Assembly: GCF_030380735.1 (NCBI RefSeq)
Contig: NZ_JAUDRZ010000002.1
Span: forward strand, 434,001 to 498,000
Reading direction: 5' to 3'
From: Rhizobium sp. S152
GTDB lineage: Bacteria; Pseudomonadota; Alphaproteobacteria; Rhizobiales; Rhizobiaceae
Length of the DNA stretch: 64,000 nt
This document shows, piece after piece, positions 27,155-35,754 of the stretch. The notes under the pieces were generated by a model. The model saw nothing but the letters and a program-made list of their open reading frames with translations. It did no database searches and was not told where the DNA came from. A program made the position numbers and the translations under genes. Position 1 is the stretch's first letter. Every line of letters begins with the position of its first letter.

Positions 27155-28120
27155 ATTCTTACCTACCTCATTCGCCGCTCGGCCATCCTGATCCTCTCGG
27201 TCTTGATCGCCGCTGCCGTGTTGTTCCTCCTTCTCCGCCTGCTGCCCGGCGATCCGGCCAATGCCCTGGTCTCCGTGGGTGCCGATCCCGAGCAGATCGA
27301 GGCCGCGCGCCGGCAGGTAGGTTCCGACCTGCCGCTGACGGAGCAGTTCTTGCGCTTCGTCTCGAGCCTGGCGCGCTTCGAGCTCGGAAAATCATTCGTC
27401 AGTGGCGCGCCCGTGCTCGCCGAGATCGGCAACCGGTTGCGGGTCACTCTTCCGCTGACGCTAGCCGCATTCGTTACAGCCATTCTGCTGGCGCTGCCGC
27501 TCGGCATCATCTCGGCCGTGAAAAGCGACCGCTGGTACGGCGCCGCGATCTCCGTCATCTCGCAGCTCGGCATCGCCGTTCCAGTTTTCTGGATCGGGAT
27601 ACTGCTGGTCACCGTCTTCGCGGTCGATTTTCGATTGTTTCCTTCCGGTGGGTTCCCCTCGCGGGGATGGTCCGCGCCTGGTGCCGCGTTGCATTCGCTG
27701 GTCTTGCCCGTCGCGACGATTGCCATTGTCATGGCGGCCTCGCTGATCCGCTACGTGCGCTCCGCGACCCAGGATGTGCTGCGCAGCGATTATCTGCGCA
27801 CCGCCCGCGCGCTCGGCGCCAGCTTCTCCGGCGCATTGATCCGCCACGGCATCCGTAATGGCGCGGTGCCCGTGATCTCGGTGCTGGGGATCGAGCTCGC
27901 CTCGACGCTGCTTGGCGCTGTCGTCGTCGAGCGTGTCTTCTCGCTGCCCGGCCTCGGCTCCATGCTGCTGCTTGCAATCGAGCAGCGCGACTATCCGAAT
28001 GTCCAGGGCGTGCTTTTCATCTCTACGCTGATCGTGCTGATCGTCGGCTTTGCCGCCGATGTCACCCAGCGTATGATCGATCCGCGGCTACGCGGCCATA
28101 TGGCGGGAGCGGCATCGTGA
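27155..28120 (+). CDS. ABC transporter permease, DppB-like, with apparent ATT start
   Basis: Family alignment calls for an N-terminus like LTYLIRRSAILILSVLIAA, but in this frame the codon before Leu-Thr-Tyr is ATT. It stands 8 bases after an AGAGGT ribosome site, the ideal distance. The next in-frame usable start codons (CTG, TTG) fall inside the first membrane helix. The 321-residue product has six helices, the DppB signature VLFLLLRLLPGDPANAL and the coupling motif RTARALGASFSGALIRHGIRN. An ATT start is rare but known in bacteria; a single-base assembly error for ATG is the alternative. The stop overlaps the next gene by four bases. Confidence 0.85.
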   Translation: MLTYLIRRSAILILSVLIAAAVLFLLLRLLPGDPANALVSVGADPEQIEAARRQVGSDLPLTEQFLRFVSSLARFELGKSFVSGAPVLAEIGNRLRVTLPLTLAAFVTAILLALPLGIISAVKSDRWYGAAISVISQLGIAVPVFWIGILLVTVFAVDFRLFPSGGFPSRGWSAPGAALHSLVLPVATIAIVMAASLIRYVRSATQDVLRSDYLRTARALGASFSGALIRHGIRNGAVPVISVLGIELASTLLGAVVVERVFSLPGLGSMLLLAIEQRDYPNVQGVLFISTLIVLIVGFAADVTQRMIDPRLRGHMAGAAS

Positions 28121-28977
28121 GTCTTTCCTCCGAAAACCAGGCCGTAAGGCCCGTTCCACGTTCGCGCCTGTCGGCAAGCCTGCTGGCCGGCGGAGCGATC
28201 GTCGCTCTGCATGTCTTGCTCGCGCTGCTGACATTGGTCTGGACTCCCTATGATCCGACCGGCATGGTCGGCGGGCGGCTGGAAGCGCCGTCGCTGCTGC
28301 ATTGGGCCGGTACCGACCGGCTTGGGCACGACCTCATGACCCTGATCATGATCGGCTCGCGGATCGCACTGGTCGTCGGCGTCGGCGCGGTTGCGATAGG
28401 TGCTGCGATCGGTATTCCGCTCGGCCTGCTCGCGGCCTTCGCCACGCGCACGCTCGATGACATGCTCGTCGCCACCCTCGATATCCTGATCGCTTTCCCG
28501 ACGCTTTTGGTCGCCATGCTGATCGTGGCCTCGAGCGATGGCGCCAGCCTCTGGAATGCCATCGTTGCGATCGGCATCGGCAGCTCGTCGATCATCGCGA
28601 GGCTGACGCGTATTCTCGCCAAGCGCGTTTTGACGATGGACTACATCACGGCGTCCCGCGTATCGGGCACGTCCTGGCCTGACGTCGTGCGCATCCATAT
28701 CCTCCCCAATATCTGGCCGACACTGATCGTGAACCTCGCCCTTCAGTTCGGTCTTGCCGTCATCGCCGAGGCCTCGCTCTCCTATCTCGGTCTCGGTGCG
28801 CCGCCGCCGAATGCTTCCTGGGGCCGCCTCCTGCAGGAAGCGCAGAGCACCGTCTACACGGCGCCGTTCGGGGCTATCGCGCCCGGCATTGCGCTTGTGT
28901 CGCTGGTGATCGGTCTCAATCTTCTGGCGGACGGTTTTCGCGAATTCGCCGACCCAACACGCAGGAGACGCCGATGA
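28117..28977 (+). CDS. ABC transporter permease, DppC-like
   Basis: This 286-residue protein starts at a GTG that overlaps the previous stop. A first membrane helix (about 22-48) is followed by the DppC features GTDRLGHDLMTLIMIGSRIA and ITASRVSGTSWPDVVRIHILPN. LSYLGLGAPPPNASWG near residue 225 is the family's C-terminal signature. It forms the heterodimeric channel with the DppB-like protein. The stop overlaps the ATPase start by four bases. Confidence 0.91.
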   Translation: MSLSSENQAVRPVPRSRLSASLLAGGAIVALHVLLALLTLVWTPYDPTGMVGGRLEAPSLLHWAGTDRLGHDLMTLIMIGSRIALVVGVGAVAIGAAIGIPLGLLAAFATRTLDDMLVATLDILIAFPTLLVAMLIVASSDGASLWNAIVAIGIGSSSIIARLTRILAKRVLTMDYITASRVSGTSWPDVVRIHILPNIWPTLIVNLALQFGLAVIAEASLSYLGLGAPPPNASWGRLLQEAQSTVYTAPFGAIAPGIALVSLVIGLNLLADGFREFADPTRRRRR

Positions 28978-29783
28978 GCCCGCTGCTTCACGTCAACCGC
29001 CTGAGTATCCAGGCCTCCGGACGTCAACTGGTTTCGAACGTCTCCTTTTCCATCACGCCGGGCGAACGCGTCGGCTTGATCGGCGAGTCCGGCTCCGGCA
29101 AGTCGCTGACGGCGCTGGCATCGATCGGCTTGCTGCCCGATGGCATGAGGGCGGAAGGCTCGATCCTGCTGGATGGCCGTGAAGTCGTAGGGGCCGCGGA
29201 TCGCCATCTGGTGTCGCTGCGCGGCACTCTCGTCGCCACCGTCTTCCAGGAGCCGCTGACCGCACTTGATCCGCTGATGACCATCGGCAATCAGATTGCC
29301 GAGGTTGTAGGCCGCCGCGCGCGGCGCGACGGTCGCAGGCTTGATCGCCGGGCCGTGACGGCCGAAGTGATGACCCTGCTTGACCGCGTCGCCCTGCCGG
29401 ACCCTGGCCGGATGATCAAGGCCTGGCCGCATGAGATCTCCGGCGGGCAGCGCCAGCGTGCCGCGATCGCCATGGCCCTGGCTTGCCGGCCGAAGCTTCT
29501 TATCGCCGATGAGCCGACGACGGCGCTCGACGTCACCACCCAGGCGGAGATCATCAAGCTGCTGCACGCCCTGGTGACCGAGAGTGAGATGGCGCTCCTC
29601 TTCATCAGTCATGATCTTCCTGTCGTCGCGCAAGCGGTCGATCGGGTGCTGGTGATGAAACAGGGCGAACTGGTGGAGGAGGGTGCCGTACGGACGGTAT
29701 TCCGGGAGCCTCGGCACCCCTATTCGCAGTCTCTTCTGGCGGCTGCGCGAACCTTCGATCAGGCGCTCGGGAGTGTCCTATGA
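28974..29783 (+). CDS. ABC transporter ATP-binding protein, OppD/DppD-like
   Basis: Walker A GESGSGKS is at 37-44, ISGGQRQR at 155-162 and Walker B LLIADEP at 175-181, and the switch His is in FISHDLPVVAQ. The tail GAVRTVFREPRHPYSQSLL has the HPYS/T motif of peptide ATPases. At 269 residues it is shorter than OppD (about 330) and lacks the Cys-rich C-terminal iron-sulfur region. The stop overlaps the start of the second ATPase. Confidence 0.9.
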   Translation: MSPLLHVNRLSIQASGRQLVSNVSFSITPGERVGLIGESGSGKSLTALASIGLLPDGMRAEGSILLDGREVVGAADRHLVSLRGTLVATVFQEPLTALDPLMTIGNQIAEVVGRRARRDGRRLDRRAVTAEVMTLLDRVALPDPGRMIKAWPHEISGGQRQRAAIAMALACRPKLLIADEPTTALDVTTQAEIIKLLHALVTESEMALLFISHDLPVVAQAVDRVLVMKQGELVEEGAVRTVFREPRHPYSQSLLAAARTFDQALGSVL

Positions 29784-30532
29784 GCCTTTTTGACGTAAGG
29801 AACGTTTCCTTTGCCTACGCTCGCGGCAAGTCGGCGCTAAACGATGTCAGTCTCAGCCTGACGGCTGGTCGCAATCTCGGCATCGTCGGAGAATCCGGAT
29901 CGGGCAAGACGACGATGCTGCGACTGCTTCTTGGGTTGACGCGTCCCTCGGAAGGCGAGGTCCTATTGAAGGGCGAGCGTCTCGATCCCTCGAATAAGAT
30001 CTTCATGCGCGGCTTCCGGCGACAGGTTCAGGCAGTCTTTCAAGATCCGTATTCGTCGCTTGATCCCCGCCAGTCCGTTTTCGACATCATTGCCGAACCG
30101 ATCCGCTCGCTGAAGCTCGAAGGCGACGTCAGGTCCATGGTTCGAGAGGCGCTGCAATCGGTCGGTCTCGACGAAAGCGCGGGGTCGCGCTATCCGCACG
30201 AATTCTCCGGCGGGCAACGGCAGCGGATCGCGATCGCCCGGGCTATCGTGTCGCGGCCGGAAATCATTCTTGCCGATGAGGTCGTCAGCGCGCTTGATCT
30301 GTCGACGCGCGTTCGCATCGTTGAATTGTTGAAGACGCTATCGAGCACGGTCACGCTGGTGCTGGTCTCGCACGACATCAGCCTCGTGGCGTTGCTGTGT
30401 GACGACCTGGTTATCCTTGAACGCGGCCGCATCGTTGAAAGCGGTCCGACGATGGAAATTCTCAAGAATCCAAAGCATCCCTATACGCGCGCGCTGCTGG
30501 CAAGCACGCCGCGTCTGCCGGACTACGCATGA
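29780..30532 (+). CDS. ABC transporter ATP-binding protein, OppF/DppF-like
   Basis: Walker A GESGSGKT is at 37-44, the Q-loop VFQDPYSSLDPR at 87-98, FSGGQRQR at 142-149 and Walker B IILADE at 162-167. Where most ATPases have P after DE, this one reads ADEVVSALD, a small deviation common in this subgroup. It ends NPKHPYTRALLASTPRL. At 250 residues it is compact. It is the last gene of the five-gene importer and is followed by a hairpin. Confidence 0.9.
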   Translation: MSLFDVRNVSFAYARGKSALNDVSLSLTAGRNLGIVGESGSGKTTMLRLLLGLTRPSEGEVLLKGERLDPSNKIFMRGFRRQVQAVFQDPYSSLDPRQSVFDIIAEPIRSLKLEGDVRSMVREALQSVGLDESAGSRYPHEFSGGQRQRIAIARAIVSRPEIILADEVVSALDLSTRVRIVELLKTLSSTVTLVLVSHDISLVALLCDDLVILERGRIVESGPTMEILKNPKHPYTRALLASTPRLPDYA

Positions 30533-30543
30533 TCCATCAGTTC

Positions 30544-30571
30544 ACCGTCGGCCGAATTTCCGGCCGACGGT
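30544..30571. terminator. Bidirectional hairpin between convergent operons
   Basis: An 11-base perfect stem (ACCGTCGGCCG with CGGCCGACGGT) with a 6-base loop lies 12 bases after the OppF-like stop and 12 bases before the stop of the MalK-type ATPase on the other strand. It can serve both convergent transcripts. Confidence 0.65.
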
Positions 30572-30582
30572 ATTGTCTTGTG

Positions 30583-31656
30583 TCAAGCGCGAACGCTCAG
30601 CGATTTCTCCGTCTTGGCATCGAAGAGGTGCACCTTTTCGAGATCCGGCACGATCGAGATGTCATCGCCTGATTGAAGCGACAGGCGATCGCGCACGGTC
30701 GCGACGATCTGTGCCGCTCCCAACGTGGCCGTTATCTGGGTCTCCGCGCCGGTCGGCTCGATGAGCGTGACTTTCGCCGTCGATCCACCCTGGTTGATGA
30801 CAAGATGTTCCGGGCGGATGCCATAGACGACCTCCTGTCCTCTTTCGAGCGACAGGCCGGCGGGGATCGGCAGGCGCGCGCCTCCCTCCGCGATGAATTC
30901 AACCGGCCCCTCGGCACTGATCTTGCCCTTGATGAAATTCATACCCGGCGAGCCGATGAAGCCGGCCACGAAGAGATTTGCCGGCCGGTCATAGAGGTCG
31001 AGTGGCGATCCGATCTGCTCTACGTAGCCGTCGCGCATGACGACGATCCGGTCCGCCATGGTCATCGCCTCGATCTGGTCGTGGGTAACGTAAATGGTCG
31101 TGGTCTTCAGGCGCTGGTGCAGCTGCTTGATCTCAGAGCGCATCTGCACGCGCAGCTTGGCATCCAGGTTGGACAACGGCTCATCAAACAAAAACACCTG
31201 CGGCTGGCGCACGATCGCCCGCCCCATGGCAACACGTTGGCGCTGGCCGCCGGACAGATTGCGGGGATGACGGTCAAGAAGATGCTCGAGCCCCAGGATC
31301 TGCGCCGCCTCGCGCACGCGCCCCTTGATCTCTTCCTTCGGCGCCTTTGCCAGCCTGAGCGAGAAGCCCATGTTGGCCTCGACCGTCATATGCGGATAGA
31401 GCGCGTAGGACTGGAACACCATCGCGATATCGCGCTCTTTCGGTGCAACATTGTTGACGACACGGCCACCGATCGAGATCCGTCCGTCGGAAATTTCCTC
31501 CAGACCCGCGATCATCCGCAGCAGCGTGGATTTTCCGCAGCCCGATGGGCCAACGAGAATGACGAACTCGCCGTCCTGGATGTCGATGTTCACTCCATGG
31601 AGGATTTCCAGGTGACCATAATTCTTGCGGGCATTCGCGACGCTGACTGACGCCAT
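30583..31656 (-). CDS. Sugar ABC transporter ATP-binding protein (UgpC/MalK type)
   Basis: Walker A GPSGCGKST is at 36-44, the Q-loop VFQSYALYPHM at 80-90, LSGGQRQR at 134-141 and Walker B VFLFDEP at 154-160. The switch His is in YVTHDQIEAMTMADR, and a TOBE/OB regulatory domain covers about 240-357 with GIRPEHL. It energises CUT1-type sugar importers and one such ATPase often serves several. It is the last gene of the sugar operon, separated from the GatZ/KbaZ gene by 63 bases and a small hairpin. Confidence 0.92.
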   Translation of the reverse strand: MASVSVANARKNYGHLEILHGVNIDIQDGEFVILVGPSGCGKSTLLRMIAGLEEISDGRISIGGRVVNNVAPKERDIAMVFQSYALYPHMTVEANMGFSLRLAKAPKEEIKGRVREAAQILGLEHLLDRHPRNLSGGQRQRVAMGRAIVRQPQVFLFDEPLSNLDAKLRVQMRSEIKQLHQRLKTTTIYVTHDQIEAMTMADRIVVMRDGYVEQIGSPLDLYDRPANLFVAGFIGSPGMNFIKGKISAEGPVEFIAEGGARLPIPAGLSLERGQEVVYGIRPEHLVINQGGSTAKVTLIEPTGAETQITATLGAAQIVATVRDRLSLQSGDDISIVPDLEKVHLFDAKTEKSLSVRA

Positions 31657-31690
31657 AATTCTCTCCGGCTGAAACGCTTTGATGCAAGGT

Positions 31691-31709
31691 CGCCCGAATT
31701 TGTCGGGCG
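31691..31709 (-). terminator. Short hairpin before the MalK-type ATPase gene
   Basis: A 7-base stem (CGCCCGA with TCGGGCG) with a 5-base loop lies 11 bases past the stop of the GatZ/KbaZ gene. It has no strong T-run and would at most attenuate transcription into the ATPase gene. Confidence 0.35.
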
Positions 31710-31719
31710 CTTTCGAAAC

Positions 31720-33018
31720 TTACTGGCGGTTGGCGGTGGCCGCGGAATAGGGCGCCAGCGCTGCGTCGATCGCCGCTAGGCAAAGATCGCGAGCCCGCGG
31801 AGCCACACGTCCGGCGACGACCTCAGGATAAACGCGTGTCAGATACTGGCTGGTCAGCGTTTCCGGGATCCGATCGGGAAGTCGCGCGATCAATGCATCC
31901 ACCGCGCTGGCGGCCTGCTTGTCGGGCCAATAGTAACGAACTCGGTCGCTGTAGCTGAAATGGCGCTGCACACGCAATTCGTCGGCCGAACCAGTGTAGT
32001 GACCCGCCCAATGCTGCGGCTGGGTCAGCATGATGGCCTCCATCTCGGCATGAAGGCTGTCCGATCCGCCATAGAGTGTGGACCTGATTGCGTCGAGCCC
32101 GTATAGCGCCTCGCGCAATGCGAAGGTCAAACCGGGGCCGACTTTCAGGATCGCGAAACCGTCATCGACAAGAGCCGAAAGCTCGCGGACAGTCTGATAG
32201 TCCGTCGAGTGAGCCTCGAAGAGAAGTCCCGGCATCCGGGAAAGTGTCGACGCCAGTCCCTGGGCGCGATCCGGCTTATACAGGACGACATTCGCGTTTC
32301 CGAATTCGACACCCGGCTGGACGACGATGCCGACGACGCGCTCCATGGCCGACCCGACGCCAGCCTTTTCGAAAGCCGATGCATGGACATCCAGCGTTTT
32401 CAACGCTGCGTCGGGGGCGGTAACCTCCAGTTCCTCGATCGCGTGCGTCGCCCCGCCGGGAGGAGGGACTTCCGTGCCGATGATGTAGACCGGCGGGCGT
32501 TGGCCGACGCGGTCGGCCGTATCCTCCGCGACCTTTGCCAGGCGAGCCGCCCTTTCGGCGGTCAGCTCGTCGTCAAGGGCAACCGGTTCTCCCGCGCAGC
32601 CCATCGACGTGTCGAGATGCAGTTTCCCGAAGCCCGCTTCGACATAGGCCGCGACCATTGCCTCGGCACGCATCATTGCTTCGTCCGCACCCAACTTCTT
32701 CCACGGATTGGGGCCGAGATGATCGCCGCCGAAGATGATGGACTCCAGTGGGAAGCCGACGACGCTGGCAATCTGCTCGATGAACTGCCGGAACATCGCC
32801 GGCGTCATGCCGGTATATCCGCCTTCCTGGTTGACCTGATTGCAGGTGGCCTCGATCAGGACCACCGCGTCTTCCGCCCTCGCCCGCCGCAAGGCGGCTT
32901 CGATCACGAGCGGATGGGCCGAGCAGACAGAGGTGATGCCACGCGGCAAGGCTCGTTGCCGCGTGCCGAAGAGCTTGGAAAAGGCACTCCTGCGGTTGTG
33001 ATCCAGGGCGTCACTCAT
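31720..33018 (-). CDS. GatZ/KbaZ-family protein, possible tagatose-6-phosphate 4-epimerase
   Basis: The 432-residue protein has the family hallmarks GITSVCSAHPLVIEAAL at 27-43, IEATCNQVNQEGGYTGM at 55-71, GGDHLGPNPWKKLG at 97-110 and LDTSMGC at 135-141. In enteric bacteria GatZ and KbaZ are non-catalytic partners of tagatose-1,6-bisphosphate aldolase. No aldolase catalytic subunit or 1-phosphate kinase gene is in this window. A homologue in an Agrobacterium sugar-alcohol pathway has been described as a D-tagatose 6-phosphate 4-epimerase. Here, coupled to an AgaS-like gene by a four-base overlap, it could convert tagatose 6-phosphate to fructose 6-phosphate. Family is firm; the reaction is inferred. 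Confidence 0.88.
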   Translation of the reverse strand: MSDALDHNRRSAFSKLFGTRQRALPRGITSVCSAHPLVIEAALRRARAEDAVVLIEATCNQVNQEGGYTGMTPAMFRQFIEQIASVVGFPLESIIFGGDHLGPNPWKKLGADEAMMRAEAMVAAYVEAGFGKLHLDTSMGCAGEPVALDDELTAERAARLAKVAEDTADRVGQRPPVYIIGTEVPPPGGATHAIEELEVTAPDAALKTLDVHASAFEKAGVGSAMERVVGIVVQPGVEFGNANVVLYKPDRAQGLASTLSRMPGLLFEAHSTDYQTVRELSALVDDGFAILKVGPGLTFALREALYGLDAIRSTLYGGSDSLHAEMEAIMLTQPQHWAGHYTGSADELRVQRHFSYSDRVRYYWPDKQAASAVDALIARLPDRIPETLTSQYLTRVYPEVVAGRVAPRARDLCLAAIDAALAPYSAATANRQ

Positions 33019-33968
33019 ACCAGCGTCACGACCTTCGTCAGGTGCCGTGGCGATACCGTGTCGATGCCTCTTGATTGCGCGACACGCTCACCGAGGAGCT
33101 GCAGGGCGGGAAGAACGACAAGTGCCGCAAGCGAGAGATCGGCATCGACGGGCAGTTCAATATCGCCGGGACCGCCTAGACCGATGACGATGGCGCCCTT
33201 TTCCCGGAGTTCTTCGACGAGCTTGGTTTCGGCATCCTTCTGATCGGTGCTGTAAAGCATGACAGCAGCGGTCTTTTCATCGACGAGACTGATCGGTCCA
33301 TGGCGATACTCGAGCGGATGGAACGGCTGTGTCAGGGCCTGACTCATCTCCATCAGCTTCAACGCGCCTTCCGCCGCAATGCCGAAGAGCGGACCGCCGC
33401 CGAGAAAGACGAAGTGGCTGCGATCGAGAAAGCGCTTGCTGAGCGAAGCATCAAGGGCTTCGGCAAGTCTCTTTGCGGAAGCGACGGTCGATTCCGGGAT
33501 TGTCTGCCCGATCATCTGCAGACCGAGCAGCAGCATGAGGCTGGCCGAGACCGACATGACGATGCCTTCTTCGCCGTGGGTCGGCGAAGCAACGACATCA
33601 TCGCTGCATTTCGCAAGTGAACTCTCCGCCTCGACGGTCAGGGCGGTGACGAAGGCGCCGTTTTCGCGGCTCTTCCTGGCGGCGGCAACCGTCTCGGTCG
33701 TTTCGCCGCTGCGCGAGATCGCCACCACATGCGTGTTTTTCCAATCAGGCCAGAAGAACGATGGGCGGTTCAGCCATTCGGCACCCGGCACGGCGATTGC
33801 CCGACGGCCTGCATTGTTCGCATACGCCGCCAGCGACATGGCGAGGTAGTAGGATGTCCCACAGCCGACATAGACGAGGACGTCGTCGCGCGTGGTTGCC
33901 GTATTCGAGCCCAGCGCCTTCTCCCAGAAGGGGAACTGTTCGCGGATGACTTTTTCAGTCGTGTTCAT
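33015..33968 (-). CDS. SIS-domain sugar isomerase/deaminase (AgaS/GlmS-C-like)
   Basis: The protein carries two sugar-isomerase (SIS) domains in 317 residues. The first has GCGTSYYLA at 35-43 and SRSGETTET at 85-93, which hold the sugar phosphate; the second starts near 170 and contains the catalytic-region motif PLEYRHGP. Relatives are AgaS (galactosamine-6-phosphate deaminase/isomerase), FrlB-type deglycases and the isomerase half of GlmS. Its place after an amino-sugar kinase and sugar importer, and directly before a GatZ/KbaZ protein, favours a galactosamine-6-phosphate deaminase giving tagatose 6-phosphate. A deglycase acting on an Amadori compound remains possible. Confidence 0.85.
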   Translation of the reverse strand: MNTTEKVIREQFPFWEKALGSNTATTRDDVLVYVGCGTSYYLAMSLAAYANNAGRRAIAVPGAEWLNRPSFFWPDWKNTHVVAISRSGETTETVAAARKSRENGAFVTALTVEAESSLAKCSDDVVASPTHGEEGIVMSVSASLMLLLGLQMIGQTIPESTVASAKRLAEALDASLSKRFLDRSHFVFLGGGPLFGIAAEGALKLMEMSQALTQPFHPLEYRHGPISLVDEKTAAVMLYSTDQKDAETKLVEELREKGAIVIGLGGPGDIELPVDADLSLAALVVLPALQLLGERVAQSRGIDTVSPRHLTKVVTLV

Positions 33969-33979
33969 GATGACTCCGA

Positions 33980-34837
33980 TTACTTGACCGAACCGGCCAG
34001 CAAACCGCTGACGAGATATCGGTTGAGGAAGATGACGACGAGGGCAGGGATGACGATCGCGATGGAACCGCTGGCCGTGATCAGCCCGTAGTCGATGAAG
34101 TTCTTGGTGACGAACTCGGGGATGAGAACGGTCAATGGCTTGGTTGCCTGCGGCGAGAAGATGAGGGGTACGAGATATTGCCCCCAGGCGCCGAGGAAGG
34201 TGAGGATTGCCGCGGCGGTGAGGCCCGGGCCGGCCAGCGGCAGCACGATGTTGAAGAAGATATAGAGACGTCCGGCACCATCGAGCTGTGCTGCCTCTTC
34301 AAGTGCCAGCGGCAGAGCCTCGAAGACGCTGCGCAACAGCCAGAGAGACAGCGGCAGATATGCCGAGACATAGATCAGCGCGACGCCGACATAAGTGTCG
34401 ACGAGATGCATCTTGATCATGATTTGGTAAAGCGGGATCAGCACGGCGTAGGCTGGGATCGCCAGCGTCGCGACGACCAGACCGAACAGCGCATTGCGGC
34501 CGGGGAAGCGAATGCGGGTGAAGGCATAGGCGCCCAGTGCGGAAATCGCCACGCACAGCAGCGTTGCCGCCGCCGAGGTGATAACGCTATTCAGCAGCGC
34601 CGCGCGAAACTGCCGCCAGACCTCGACGCCACCGATGCGATCGACGTTGATGCCGAGCAGGCGCGAATAGTGGTCGAAGGTAAAGTGCTGCGGGAAGAAG
34701 TGGATCGGCCTGACGGAGAAATCGTCCGTCGGCGTGACGGAGCTCGCGACCGTCCAGTAGATCGGACCGAGCGACCAGATCAGCAGCACGGCGACGCCGA
34801 TCCATATCATCAGGCGATAGAGAAGGGTGGGTTTCAT
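33980..34837 (-). CDS. Sugar ABC transporter permease (MalG/UgpE-like)
   Basis: The 285-residue protein has six predicted membrane helices, the first near 10-30. The long periplasmic loop has SVTPTDDFSVRPIHFFP. The coupling motif EEAAQLDGAGRLYIFFNIV followed by LPLAGPG is the CUT1-type EAA loop, and SGLLAGSVK is the typical C-terminus. Its start codon shares one base with the stop of the first permease. Confidence 0.91.
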   Translation of the reverse strand: MKPTLLYRLMIWIGVAVLLIWSLGPIYWTVASSVTPTDDFSVRPIHFFPQHFTFDHYSRLLGINVDRIGGVEVWRQFRAALLNSVITSAAATLLCVAISALGAYAFTRIRFPGRNALFGLVVATLAIPAYAVLIPLYQIMIKMHLVDTYVGVALIYVSAYLPLSLWLLRSVFEALPLALEEAAQLDGAGRLYIFFNIVLPLAGPGLTAAAILTFLGAWGQYLVPLIFSPQATKPLTVLIPEFVTKNFIDYGLITASGSIAIVIPALVVIFLNRYLVSGLLAGSVK

Positions 34838-35754
34838 CAGTCGAACCGTGTGTTGCGATAGACCCGAAGGACGTAAATGAGCGAGACGAGAAGCGAGACG
34901 AAGGTGATGACGACGGAGAGCGCCATGCCGTAGGAGAAGCGCAGGTTCTGGAAGGTCTCCAGATAGATCTGCACGAGGATCGGTCGCGTCTCGAGACTGG
35001 ACCCGGCAAGAACCCAGGCTTCGTCGAAGAGATTGAAGGCGTTCACCGTCGCGTTGGTCATGGCAACCGCGATCGCGCTGCGAACAAGCGGAAGCGTGAC
35101 CAATGCGAACATCTGCGGCCGCGTCGCGCCATCGATGCGCGCTGCTTCATATAGATGCGAGGGGATGCTCTGCATGGCCGCGAGAACGATGACGATCGTC
35201 AGGGGCATCATGCGCCACACATGCACGACGGTAACGGCGATGATCGCGCTCGTCCGATCGTTGAACCAGACGTGGTTCTCGAAGGGAAGCCCGAGAGATG
35301 TAAGGATGCCGTTCAAGAGGCCAGCGCCGGGTTGATAGATCCACAGCCAGATCACGGAATTGACGACACCCGGAAGCGCCCAGGGCAGGATGACCGCCGC
35401 GAGAACCCACTGCCGGCCGACCTTCAGTTGATTGATCAGCGAGGCAGCCAGCACGCCGAAGATCGTTTCCGCAAGCACGGCCAGGACGACGTAGACAAGA
35501 GTGTTGACCCAGGTCGTGCCGAGCTGCCCGTCGGAGAGCATTCGCGTGTAGTTCTCAAGCCCGACGAAGGGGGTGCCGGCCTGCATCGGATTGACCCGAT
35601 GAAGACTGTCCCAGAGCGTTCGCGCCATCGGATAGAAGACGAGCGCCGCCATGGTGATGAGAATGGGGGACACCAGCAGCACGCCGAGAGTGATGTCGGC
35701 ATTTAAGCCGACACCCTTCTTTGCTGCAGTCTCCTTATAGGCGACAGCGGTCAT
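34837..35754 (-). CDS. Sugar ABC transporter permease (MalF/UgpA-like)
   Basis: The 305-residue protein has a first membrane helix near 27-46, then LWDSLHRVNPMQAGTPFVGLENYTRM in the periplasmic loop (two adjoining stretches) typical of UgpA/LacF permeases. The coupling motif is YEAARIDGATRPQMFALVT followed by LPLVRS. Its start overlaps the binding-protein stop by four bases. It forms the channel with the second permease. Confidence 0.91.
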   Translation of the reverse strand: MTAVAYKETAAKKGVGLNADITLGVLLVSPILITMAALVFYPMARTLWDSLHRVNPMQAGTPFVGLENYTRMLSDGQLGTTWVNTLVYVVLAVLAETIFGVLAASLINQLKVGRQWVLAAVILPWALPGVVNSVIWLWIYQPGAGLLNGILTSLGLPFENHVWFNDRTSAIIAVTVVHVWRMMPLTIVIVLAAMQSIPSHLYEAARIDGATRPQMFALVTLPLVRSAIAVAMTNATVNAFNLFDEAWVLAGSSLETRPILVQIYLETFQNLRFSYGMALSVVITFVSLLVSLIYVLRVYRNTRFD

